Assembly: GCA_033002965.1 (NCBI GenBank)
Contig: JAURVB010014171.1
Location: 31,517-95,516, forward strand
DNA: 64,000 bases
Direction of reading: 5' to 3'
Source: Piper betle
Taxonomy: Eukaryota; Streptophyta; Magnoliopsida; Piperales; Piperaceae
Shown: piece after piece, positions 13,606 to 25,211 of the stretch
How positions within the stretch are numbered: position 1 is the stretch's first letter
How the letters are laid out: each line of letters starts with the position of its first letter
Made by a program: the position numbers and the translations under genes
The notes under the pieces: generated by a model
What the model was told of the DNA's origin: nothing
Databases searched by the model: none
Seen by the model: the letters and a program-made list of their open reading frames with translations, nothing else

Positions 13606-16242
13606 CTTCTATAGAAAGATCAACATTAAACTAATGTGCCAAGGGTTGGTTTGGTTAGGATTTTGCAAGATCCGAACTCAACCCAATATTAAATATCTGA
13701 ATTTTAACTTGAATATGCACATAAATATTATTATTTTAACTTAGACCTAAACTCAAATTTAATTTAATTTAGCAAATCCAAGCAAATTGAACTTAACCAA
13801 TAATAAATATATTATATTCATTTATATAAGAATATACAAAATTTTAAATATTTTATAATAACTAGGTAAGATGTTATACTATGCATTATTTATATTACGA
13901 ATAAATTTTAATTTTATAGATAAATTTGCATTAAATAATAAAATAAATTATAATAATTTAATAAATTAAATATAGATTATGATTGATGGTGAGTAAAAGA
14001 TAAATTATAATTAAAAGAAAATATATTGTAATAATTTAATTTATTATTATTTTTTAATTTTGTTACATTTTAATTGATCACATTCTAGTCAATCACATTC
14101 TTTTAATCGCATATTAGTATTAAGTTTATTTTTTATTAACGAATTTTTCTTATTTATAATAAAAATAAAAATATTTTTTAAAATATATAAAGGAAACTAA
14201 AATTTAAAATAAAAATTAAATAATTTTTTGTGTTCGGGTCTTTTCAAGATCAGGTGTTTTGAGACCCACGAACCCAGACACATAATAATTGAACCCAAAT
14301 CCAATACGTTTGGGATATTTTTGACTCAAATCCAATATGTTTAGGACGGATCACGTTGGGTACCTTACCTTATTGACCAAGACCCAACGACGATGCTACG
14401 TTAAACCCATTATCAAACCTTCTAAAATCTTTTTGTGTTTTTTTTGGCATAGTTGTGTCGATTTCTTTTATATATATCACAATGAGTTCTAATCTAGAGC
14501 ACTCATTCAATTACCCCTTTTTCCAGGGTATTTCCGTTGCCCTTTGCGAGCACATTCGGTAAAGATATTTATCAAATTTGACTAAAAACAATACTAAATA
14601 AAAATACCACTAATGACTAATTTTGAACTCGATCGGACAAGAAAAAAACATTTATTTATTTAGTGAAGTGATCTTTCAACCATTTGTGAGTCTGTGACGA
14701 CGAGAAAAACATAAAGATACAAACCAATCATAGATTCATACCCACTAAGAATGATTTGAAAATCATACGATACCTTAGTTGATATTGATTTTTATGTAAA
14801 TCTTGACGTGCAATTTAAGAGAGGGTAAGGTGACAAGAGCTAGCTCGTAATTAATTGAGATTAATTTTCATAAGGGCCATCCTGCTCTCAAATTTTCCTA
14901 ACCTTTAGCTGTTATCTAATTAGCCAAAAATACAACCAATTCTTGATATTTTATATGCCACTATTATTAGTATTTTATTTGGTGCCATCGGACTAAATCC
15001 ATGCACATGAATGTCAGGTATTAGATTCCTCAAATATCCGAGAATTAAATCAAATTTGTACTAAATGAGAACCCCGTTGGAAGATGAAGTCTTATTTTCA
15101 GTACAAAAGTCAAATATACACACACATATATATACGTGCGTGTATATATATATATATATATTGAGACGGTGAATTGTAAGAAATAAGGTTTTGCATGTGA
15201 GAGAAATCTTCGATCTGCTCTAAGGTACCAAATTTTTTATTTTTGATTTAGTTTAATCGTTAACACTAGATTTCCTGATCCATTAATCTAAACACTAAAA
15301 ACAACCAAAACCAGCAGCAAAACTCGATTACCTTTCCAATCCACCTCATTGTAGACGACCAAACATAATAAACAAATCATAAATCTTCCCGCCCAACACA
15401 TGCACCACCACCGCCGCCGCAGGTCGGCGCCGGTGGGCTCTCTTCGCCCCTTTCACGCATGCCCAAGCAAGAGCGAAGGCGTGTGTGAATGGACGATGAA
15501 GTCAAATCTTAACACTACCGTAAAAAAAATGGTGGCTAAAGGGTAGAAAGGGGAAGGAAGGAAGGAAGGAGGAGGAGGAATTTACGGTGGAAGAAGATGC
15601 GTTTCTCGCCCTTGGAATTGGATCTGGTGTCACTTTTTTATAAGAAGGCGACTTGTCCTTCTTCTGAAGTAGTGTGTAAGAGCAGCAGGTGGTTAACAAG
15701 GCCTACTTGTTGAGCCATCTCTGCTGTGATGCTAATCCAACAACGACATAACAGTTTGCGAGGGAGATAGTCAGATAGGGATAGACAGACTTGAGATACA
15801 GAGAAACCCAAACTCAAAATCTTTTCTGGTTTTCTCCGGAGGTGTCACCGGCGATATTGAGGAGCTTGGATAAAGGTGGCGCATTGAAGACTCCAGGTTG
15901 TAGGTGTCGAAGAGTTTCAGGTCATTATATCTGCATTTAAAGTTGGTCCAGGCCTTTGGCAAGGACGGATTCCCTTCTTCCTTCCTAAGCTCTATCCCAA
16001 GTGAATGCTACTGCGGTGGCGGCCTACACCACTCGCCTACTGTGCCCCAGCCGCCATTAGCCGAAAGCCATTCACACCCGGATCGCTTTTTGCAGTCTCT
16101 TGAACGAACCAACCAAGGTGTGCCCATAATCACAACACTCTGTTTTTTATTTTTTATTTTGTTTTTACAATGAAATCTTGGTTGGGTATCTGATTGTTTG
16201 ATGAGTTGACGATCTGTGTTTGTGTGCCCAAGAGCGGTCGAG
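13606..16242. other. AT-rich intergenic region and LAX upstream DNA
   Basis: 13.6-14.4 kb is AT-rich with GGGTTTGGGT- and ACCCGAAC-like phrases typical of degraded non-autonomous transposons, without clear ends. A (TA)n tract with TACGTGCGTGTATA lies at 15,125-15,162. From about 15.4 kb G/C rises toward the LAX start. The transcription start and any 5'-UTR intron cannot be fixed by eye. Confidence 0.45.
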
Positions 16243-18295
16243 ATGTTGCCCCAGAAGCAAGCAGAGGAGGCGATTGTGTCGAGCTACAACGCGACGGAGC
16301 ATGACGGCAGGGAGGAGGAGAAGGAGGAGCACTCCTCTGGTTTCAACATGAAGAGCCTGCTCTGGCATGGCGGCTCCGTCTACGACGCCTGGTTTAGCTG
16401 CGCTTCCAATCAAGTGAGCAAGAAAACGACCGTCTTTGTGTCCGAAACATCTTGGTTTCTGATCTTTTCATCGTTTGGATTGTTTGGTTGCAGGTTGCGC
16501 AGGTGCTGCTAACATTGCCATACTCCTTCTCCCAGCTGGGCATGCTCTCCGGCGTCCTCCTGCAGCTCTTCTACGGCATCGTTGGGAGCTGGACGGCGTA
16601 CCTGATCAGTGTTCTTTACGTTGAGTACAGAAGCAGGAAGGAGAAGGAGAACGTCAACTTCAAAAATCATGTCATCCAGGTCTCTCCAATTTGTCTCCGT
16701 CTTTGCATCAAAAACTTCCTTAAAACTATTATGTTGTTGGTTGTCTAAAAATTTAACTATCAATTTTATTGTATTGTAGTGGTTTGAAGTGTTGGATGGA
16801 TTGTTGGGTCCTTACTGGAAAGCAGCGGGGCTGGCCTTCAACTGTACATTCCTGCTGTTCGGCTCTGTCATTCAACTCATTGCCTGTGCGAGGTGACATT
16901 CTCCCTCTGAGCCTCCATTTCTGATGAACTTTTTGGCTGTTCCTAATGGTGTTGGTGATGAGACAGCAACATCTACTACATAAATGATCGACTTGACAAG
17001 CGCACATGGACGTATATCTTCGGAGCCTGCTGCGCCACCACTGTTTTCATACCTTCATTCCACAACTACCGCATTTGGTCCTTCCTCGGCCTCGGCATGA
17101 CCACCTACACCGCCTGGTATCTCACCATCGCTGCCCTCGTCCATGGCCAGGTCTCAACATTCCCAAACCCAAGGTTATCTTTCTTGTTTTGGGTTACTTT
17201 TCATTGTTTTTTTCTTGATTCATTCACAGGTTGATGGAGTTGCCCACTCTGCTCCCTCCAAACTCGTACTGTACTTCACCGGCGCCACCAACATCCTCTA
17301 CACTTTCGGCGGTCATGCCGTCACTGTGTAAGCTAAGCGAAAAATAAACACAGAAGTAGATTCAATGGCCGTTAATTATATCAAGTTTTTGTGAGGTGTG
17401 TATGTTTGCAGGGAGATCATGCATGCTATGTGGAAGCCGCAAAAGTTCAAGTACATCTACCTCCTCGCTACCTTGTACGTCTTCACCCTCACCCTCCCCT
17501 CCGCCGCCGCCGTCTACTGGGCCTTCGGCGACCAGCTACTCAACCACTCCAACGCCTTCTCCCTCCTCCCCAAGTCCCCATGGCGCGACGCCGCCGTCAT
17601 CCTCATGCTCATCCACCAGGTCATTCACGTACTCTCCGTTTTTCGAGACTCCTCAAATTCGTATCCGTTCATTACGAAGATCGATCGATCACGTCCATTT
17701 ACTCGTATATCCGGCATTGAACGCTCAGTTCATCACGTTCGGGTTTGCGTGCACGCCTCTGTATTTCGTGTGGGAGAAGGTGATCGGCATGCACGACACG
17801 AAGAGCATCTGCCTCCGAGCGTTGGCGAGGCTGCCGGTGGTGATCCCGATATGGTTCTTGGCCATCATCTTCCCCTTCTTCGGCCCTATTAACTCCGCCG
17901 TCGGCGCTCTTCTTGTCAGCTTCACCGTCTACATCATCCCCGCCCTCGCCCACATGCTCACCTACCGCAAGGCCACCGCCAGACAGGTCCATACTCTGCT
18001 ATTGCATGCTTACTAACTTTTTCTCTTGCTCTGTTGTTTTTTTTAAGAGTTGTATTGGTGTGGTATCCTGTAGAACGCGGCGGAGAAGCCACCTTTCTTC
18101 CTACCGAGTTGGACTGGTATGTATGTGGTGAATGCGTTCATAGTGGTGTGGGTGACGGTGCTGGGATTCGGCTTCGGAGGTTGGGCGAGCATGACCAACT
18201 TTGTGAAGCAGGTTGACACATTCGGCCTCTTTGCCAAGTGCTACCAGTGTGCCAAGCCTGGTGCACCGCCGGCGGCAGCTTCTGCCCACCATTGA
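16243..18295 (+). CDS. LAX: Auxin influx carrier, AUX1/LAX family
   Basis: Eight exons: 16243-16413, 16494-16679, 16780-16892, 16967-17150, 17230-17327, 17412-17619, 17729-17986 and 18074-18295. All introns are GT-AG, and the exons join in frame to 479 residues, normal for the family. The protein is a plasma-membrane proton symporter of the amino acid/auxin permease superfamily that imports indole-3-acetic acid for polar auxin transport. It begins MLPQKQAEEAIVSS and carries SLLWHGGSVYDAWFSCASNQ, LPYSFSQLGM and the FxxxFGGHAVTVEIMHAMWKP stretch, then repeated hydrophobic helices. The start is the family-typical ATG at 16243; an upstream in-frame GTG is ignored. The C-terminus is short and Ala/His-rich (PPAAASAHH). 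Exons are G/C-rich and the gene is free of lesions. Which LAX paralogue it is cannot be told. Confidence 0.96.
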
Positions 18296-20980
18296 CAAAA
18301 CGTCTCCCAAGCAATCAAAATCCACACCTGTTTCCTTTGTATCATACACATTGGTACACCTTCCTTTGTTTCCCTTTTTGCCATAAGAAGTGGTTGGTTG
18401 TGTGTTCTCTTCATATCGATCATCTTGTGTTTCTAGATATCCTATGTTCAATGATTTCCTCTTGCCATTAATCAGGCAAGGTGTTTGATATTAAGATTTG
18501 ATGTTTTTAGCATTTTTTTTCCCAATCGATTTGCGAAGATGATTAAAACAATATATACTTAAATTTGATGTGTTTCATTTTTCTTGGCATCCTTTTGCTT
18601 GGTAACGTAAGATTGCTTAAATCTTTTTTGCTTTTGTTTGTGCTGGTTTCCTGCCGGGCATGGTCATATGTATTAGTTGTTAGTAGTTCAACACGGTTAA
18701 ATCGATTTCGAAAACCTAATGACGCGAAGATCTTCGACATTATTTCTCTCAACCCCTCGGTTTGTAGCCCTCATTATTACCGGCCCTGATTAGTGACAAC
18801 TCCATAGAGGGGGTCGCTAAGGTCCAGTTTACAAGCAGTTCAAGCTCAATGTCATGTGGATTTGTGGGCTTCTTCATCTCAATTGCTCCTTTCATGTCTC
18901 TTCCAACTGGTGCATTTCTTCACCTTTGAAAGGTGCGGTTGTGTCCATATTAGGCTGGTGTCATGCTCAAATGATTCCTCTTCTCATCTTCTCCTACTTG
19001 ACTAGTCCCTGTCATTTCCCCTCCCAATTCTTATCTACTGCATTAGTGCTTAAGATGTCCCTATAAAGCCATTAATTGCGCGGTTTAAAGATGTGGCTAT
19101 AGTGTTGGGAAGAATCACAAGCACATGTCAAAGGGGATGAGGGTCACTTTTATTTGTTTATGCAAGTCATGGTCTAGCTCGTATGTATATGTTCTGCCTA
19201 ATTACCTAATTAGGCGCACACCAACGAACCTTTTGCATTGGGCATAGAATCTCACATTTTTAAAGTAAACAAGAACAAACTGTCAAGTATGACGGCCTAT
19301 CGGGAATTTTTTATTTTGTGAGTAGCAATGACATGCTCACCAGATATGCTTTGAAAACCCATGAGATGAAGAAGGTAAAAGTTTAGGGAGTGAATGTTTT
19401 CATATCAGAGTGATCTAAATCTGAAATAAGAATGCAGGGATGCGAGGAAATGCCGATTCTGGGGCCCTGATTGGAGTGGTTAGTATAATCTGATTTGTAG
19501 CCAATGTTTTGATTTAACCCACGTGTCAACGGCCGAAAACATGACCAAGAAACGGCTAAATACCACGAGGTTTTAAGACAAATCTCTCAGATTTTATTCT
19601 CTCTTTAGCGTTGAACATGCGTTTCTTTTTTACGAGGATTGAACGGCATGTGTTCCAGCTTGAGCAACAACTTAATTAGGTCTATTTAGTGAAAAATTGA
19701 TGATTATTTCACGTCGAGCATTTTCTAGACGGTCTATTTTTACCGTTGTCCACTATAATAATGAGAAGAGTAATCTACAACTTTTAAGTAATAATAATAA
19801 TAATTTAGCCAATAACTAACCATTTTTTGCTAGCCCTCATCGTTGGACTTTATATCCCATATATAAAATAACTCCTTTTAGGAGGGATGCTAACTGTTAA
19901 AATGTGTACATACCCTTCAAAGGATTGTGACCGCCGATGGTAAATAGTTATATCATCTTTTTTCAAGAATATAATTAATTAATTAAATTATTTAAATAAA
20001 GCACCAATAAAGTTATAATTTCTAACATATATAATACTCCAAATAACGTTTAAAGATTTAAATAAATGTCCGTTTGGAATATATATTACTCATTTTTAGA
20101 GGCAATTGAGGGCTGTTGACAACCAGCACATGCACATTGTATGCTACAGATCTTCAAGGACAACAGAAGACAGTTGAAAGTTGAAGCGGTTCATCAATCA
20201 ACTCTGCTGCTTCACATGCTTAATGATTTTCTGGGTCAAATGAAAACTTGTATTTAATGAAATCGAGTGACCAATCAACTGAAAGATGATATATAAATCA
20301 GTCGTATTGGTCAATAATCCTCACCAAGTTCAATTATGTAGAGACATTATTTTGAACCTTTTGAGTTCAATTCATGTTAATATGTCTGTTCAATCTCTTT
20401 TTTTACTCTTCGATTGAATTCTGGCCTTCCTGCATGCATGCATGCATGTGTAGAGGCTGTTTAATCATCAAGCACAATTATACGTACGTATATTTTTAAT
20501 ATAGTGGAATGATAATTATTATTAATGGAAGAAAAGATTTTTCCATGTAAGGAATAATATATTTAGAGTTACTTGCAAATAATGTTCTGGTTTAAGTTCA
20601 ATTTCACCCAAGTTATCTTCAATTGTTAAAGTTTAGAACGATAGTTAATTACGTTGAGATTTGAGAGCCGAAATAGAACAATGCAAATGAGTGTCTATCG
20701 GTCAGATTTGATCACATATTACATAAACCAAACCTACCATTTAAGATAAACTTAAATTGAACCAACCTTAATTATTTACCATTTAATTTATTTATTTATT
20801 CCAAACTTGGCCATTTACTATTAAGTTTAAACCAAATCCGAGGAAACAGACTAACGAGGAAATGTATTCACCATTGGTTTTTTCTTCAACCCTCGAATTC
20901 GCCATTAACTCTTGTATGAGCATAACTCGTTGTTGGCGCCTCGAATTGCTGTAAAAGAGGTTTCTTTCTTGTTGGTTTAT
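18296..20980. other. Intergenic DNA downstream of LAX
   Basis: The LAX 3'-UTR presumably occupies the first few hundred bases, which hold AT-rich stretches but no single compelling poly(A) signal. The rest is AT-rich without a supportable gene. A CATGCATGCATG run lies near 20,435. Confidence 0.4.
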
Positions 20981-20984
20981 CCAT

Positions 20985-21910
20985 TTTTTTAATGTTCGTG
21001 TGTTTATATAGGTTTTTTGTGGAGTTCTCTTGTGTGACTTTCTATGTAATTTGTGAACATTAAATCAGGTTTCTTCATTTGGTAGATTGATTGCCTGACA
21101 CTGCTCAAAATTTTATGTTTGTTAGCTTGTAGTCTTATGGTCCAGGCAATGTGTCATGGTCTTGCTATTTGCGCTCAAATGTATGACTTCTGGAATCTGG
21201 ATGCACTGTATATGATATTTTGCCAATTGAATAAGATGAGGTTTTTTATTTTACAAATTAACTATGCTATGATAATATCGTTTTTTGGAGAAACTAAATG
21301 GCATCCGCTTATCAATTCGACTAAATCACGGAAATCGCACTCTCCTGATTGTTATTTAGCATAGTTATATGATTGTCATCATTCAAACTACAATATTAGT
21401 GTATTGGAAAACGTATTTTAATTTGATTAAAATACTGGAAATGGCTCTTCCTAATTGTTATTAGTTTGATTGTATATTTGTATGACTGTCATCAATTAGT
21501 TAAACAAACTACCATTGTGAGTAGAAATGTGTAAAAGTCGATCATGTTTGTTGTTCGTGTACGTCATTGTGTAGAGTTTCTTTTTGTTACTTTCCATGTA
21601 ATTTATACAATGAATTCTATATTTGATTGGCTAGCATAGATTTATGTTCAATAGAATGTATAATCTTTTGGTCTGGGCAATGTGTCATGGCATTATTATT
21701 TTCTTTCAGATATGTTGCCTCTGTAAGTTGGATGCGTTGTACATGATATTTTGCCAACTGAATGAACTGAGGTTTTTCATTTTTCAAAGTAACTAAAGTT
21801 CAATATTATTGTGTTGAAAACTATGAATTTCATCTGGCTATCAGTTCAACTAATTTCAAAATGGGACTTGCCCAATTGTTATTTAGTATGCTTATATGAT
21901 TCTCATTATC
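20985..21910 (+). repeat. Imperfect direct duplication upstream of the GNA1 pseudogene
   Basis: Two diverged copies of a roughly 400-base segment lie at about 20,990-21,420 and 21,550-21,910. Shared landmarks, in order, are GTTCGTGT, TACTTTC/GACTTTC(T/C)ATGTAATTT, GGCAATGTGTCATGG, GATATTTTGCCAA(T/C)TGAAT and GAGGTTTTT. The block may be a duplicated leader or intron of the gene that gave rise to the pseudogene, but that is inference. Confidence 0.65.
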
Positions 21911-22100
21911 TATTTATCTATAGGGTTGATTTTGTCGTTTAAAGGATAAATGTGATATTGCAGAGGTAGTAAGATGTGCTTTTTGTTTATCTAAATCACC
22001 CAACTTGATGAAAATTGGATGGATCGAGTATATTGTACCTGCTTGGTGGGAGTGATATATATTTGTTGTGTGCAATATTTTTGGGGTTTGTAAAGTACAA

Positions 22101-22570
22101 ATGAAGCCTGGAGTTGATCTGGAACAGTCCCTCCACATTCGACGCCTCCAAACCTCTGATAAGAACAAGGGTTTTATTGATCTGTTAAAGCAACTTACAG
22201 TGTGTGATTCCATCTCGGAAGAGATTTTTGTCAAGTGATTTCAGGAACTGAGCATCCATGGCAATGACCATCTCATCTATGTTATTGAAGATGGCAGCTC
22301 AGGCCGAATTATTGCTACTGGAAGTGTGTTCATAGAGAGAAAATTCATCCGAAATTATGGAAAAGTAGGCCATATTGAATATGTGGTGGTGGTGATTCCA
22401 ATTTCCAGGGGAAGCATTTAGGGCAGAAGATTATCCATGTGTTGTCAGACTATGCAAGATCAGTTGGGTGTTGAAAAGTGATCTTGGGTTGTGATGCAGA
22501 GAATACAGAATTCTATGAAAAGTGTGGATTTCATAATTAAGGTTTGCAGATGGTCATGTACTTCAATTGA
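22101..22570 (+). pseudogene. GNA1: Glucosamine 6-phosphate N-acetyltransferase (GNA1) pseudogene
   Basis: From ATG 22101 the reading gives HIRRLQTSDKNKGFIDLLKQ, then LTVCDSISEE, then FQELSIHGNDHLIYVIED, then ATGSVFIERKFIRNYGKVGH. After a frame change it continues KIIHVLSDYARSVGC, CDAENTEFYEKCGFHN and finally GLQMVMYFN with a stop at 22570. This covers the whole GNAT-fold enzyme (about 150 residues) that makes N-acetylglucosamine 6-phosphate for UDP-GlcNAc synthesis. An in-frame TGA follows SEEIFVK, a frameshift lies at about 22,400-22,430 near the acetyl-CoA-binding loop, and two further stops follow (after SVGC and before GLQM). Several independent lesions show it is dead. I cannot tell whether it arose by retrocopy or by duplication. 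Confidence 0.9.
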
Positions 22571-23169
22571 TGGGTAGGTTTTCATTCTTGCCGTGGCTGG
22601 GCCATCTCTTATGTATGATTGGTAAAATGTGTTCTTGTTATTGCAAATATTTGTGTTGCTCAAATTCATTCTGTTTTTTATGAATAAGAATATGACCAGA
22701 GTTGTACCAAATTGATCATTTTGTTTGAACTTTTACATGACATGAACTGCTTGCATATTTTTCAGAGAGAAAGGTTATGAGCATTCTGCCGCGGCTGATT
22801 CCTTAGCCATTATAATAGCTTTCTTTGAGGAGAATAGTTAGAGATGCAATAACCCTTATACTATATCATACTGCTCAATCGGGAGGGGATTCCAATTGAA
22901 TTGGTAAGACATGTTTAAAGATGATTATTTGATTCAACAATTTATGAGAAATGTGAGTTCAACTTTTGTGTTTATGTGATTATGACTTTCCTCTTCGTTT
23001 CTTGACTGGCTTTGGTGTCCTTTCATGCTCATTATTTTCTGTATTTTTCTGACTTAATTGACTTTTTGAGGGAAGAAATCATTTAATGGTTATTTGAACA
23101 AATGGATACACTTGTTAACTTGCATTATTATACAGATAATTACCAACCCACTAAATACAAATACAAAAT

Positions 23170-23200
<31 letters not shown>

Positions 23201-25211
23201 TGAATACTAGATTACATTTGTACTGTACATTTGCTTCTCATGCCTTTTTACAATCTGATTTTTACCAGTAATTTGATGATTTTTATGCAGATTACGTTGT
23301 GTGATCTCTGCTTTCTATCAATGGGCCGGAGTAAATTTAAGCTTAGCGTGATCTTAATCCAACTGCCCATGTTAAACAAACTAAACATATTTCTATGCTA
23401 ACTAATATTGAAGTTTGTATTGATATTTTTTCAGACATTATTATCTAACAAAGCATCTGTATATAGGAAAAATGCGTGATAATGAATCGTCGTTCCATTA
23501 ACTTGTTTTAGTTTTGTATACCCAGTATCCAAAGGGAGTCTGACCTGAAGGATTAGATAATTAAGGATGCACGAATAGGACCAAACTCGGAATTCAATCA
23601 AATATATCAAATTAATGAGTTCTCGATCCTACTAAACATTCCAACCCAAATTAAATATGATTTATTAAATCGTCTTAGTGCAAATTTGACTCATTTATTT
23701 TCATATTCAAATTAAGCCTATTAGTGTACTTACGAGTTAACTCATTTATATACCTACTTATACCCTCCTCTACAATAATTTATACTAAAATTTATTTTAA
23801 ACGATATTATCGTATGTTTAAAGATTGTTCTCATTCAAAACTGTAATAAATTGTGTTTTTTATTACATCATAACTTCAAAAACGAATCTAATATAAACAT
23901 TTAAAATTCAGTTGTCTATACGAACTAAGAGCTTGGACTTAATCGGAATCAAGAATATAAAAAGTTCAAGCTTGTATCATTTAAAATCGAATCAAATATC
24001 TAATTAAAGTTTTATTGAGATGAATATCAAACCAAATGAAACTCAATAAAATTAATAACAAGTTGTTGGACCCTGGTTGGATGCGCATCAATGACATTAT
24101 AATTAATGTAGCATCTTAAGGTGTGAATAAGGGAAAGGGAAGAGAGAACCTAATATTTGCATAACCTCCATTTCCCCTTCGTCTTCCACCTTTTCGTCCT
24201 TTCACTGCTGAAGGTTGGGGCAAAATATTCCATCCACCTTATTTTATATAGTTTAGAAGAAGCCCTCTATTGCATTGTATTTTATTCTCTGTTCATATTC
24301 CTATGGCATTCTTCTTGGCTTCCATCTCTAACATCACGGGGTTCACAACATGGGTAAATAGTATGAATTGTAATAATCAATTGCTGGATAAAGACCGCCA
24401 AGATGGCGTGGAGCGCTCTCTGTCTCGTAATCCTTTTTCACTTTTAGAGGTATATATTCTTCTTCTTTTAATTGGATTGAACAATATATTCTAAGCAGAG
24501 ATTATTTAGTATCAACATCTTTTAAATCTGGTGAGCCATTTAAATATAGCTCAATTTTTTCATACATAATATTATTTCCATGGTCTAATTATCCGTATAA
24601 CTCAACACTTCAATTTTAAATGTAACTTCATGTCAACGTTTAAAATTAAATCACAAAATTTCGAGTGGTTAATGAAAATGCCAATTTCAATTGTAGCAGT
24701 GAGTTGAGTTGTAATTTTACATTAACGGGTTAGTGGTTATCACTCACAACCCAAACCTACTGTAAACTCGTTAATAAGATTATAAATAAATTTAATTTAT
24801 AAATTTATAAACCTAAAAATTAAAGGACGTAAGATATTTACCTTAAATTTAATAACAAGTATAATCTCATTAAAAGTAGATTAAAGTGAAATAATATTCC
24901 TGTTGTCAATCTACAATATAAATTAAATTTATAATTTTTTACTAACCCCTTTTTGTTAGTTCCGAGTTTATTATAATATTTTATTATTATCGTTATTATT
25001 ATTGTTTACGAAAAAATATCCACCTTTTTTTGTCGTTAAAAAAAACCCAATAAATAAAATGTATGCTTCCTTGCCCGAGCGATGCGGAAACGATTGCAGA
25101 GAAACTCATGGGGCTCTCCGCCCTCGCCTGCGTCGGTGACCGATGGCGCCTCGAAGGCCCATGTAACAACTGGTAAAACCAAAGTTCCCATCTCGCTTTC
25201 CATTCCTCGCC
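22571..25211. other. Intergenic DNA
   Basis: AT-rich with no supportable gene. A (CA)n microsatellite lies at 23,172-23,199. Short frames at 24,157-24,494 have no recognisable domain. The last 200 bases are G/C-richer and form the likely leader of the WIYLD gene. Confidence 0.45.

Noticed and set aside
13640..14420. Possible transposon with GGGTTTGG-like phrases
   Set aside because: No matching inverted termini or target duplication could be found by eye.
15904..16173. Open frame upstream of LAX (MSKSFRSLYLHLK...)
   Set aside because: Low-complexity translation with no domain, lying in the expected leader/promoter of LAX; not supported as a gene.
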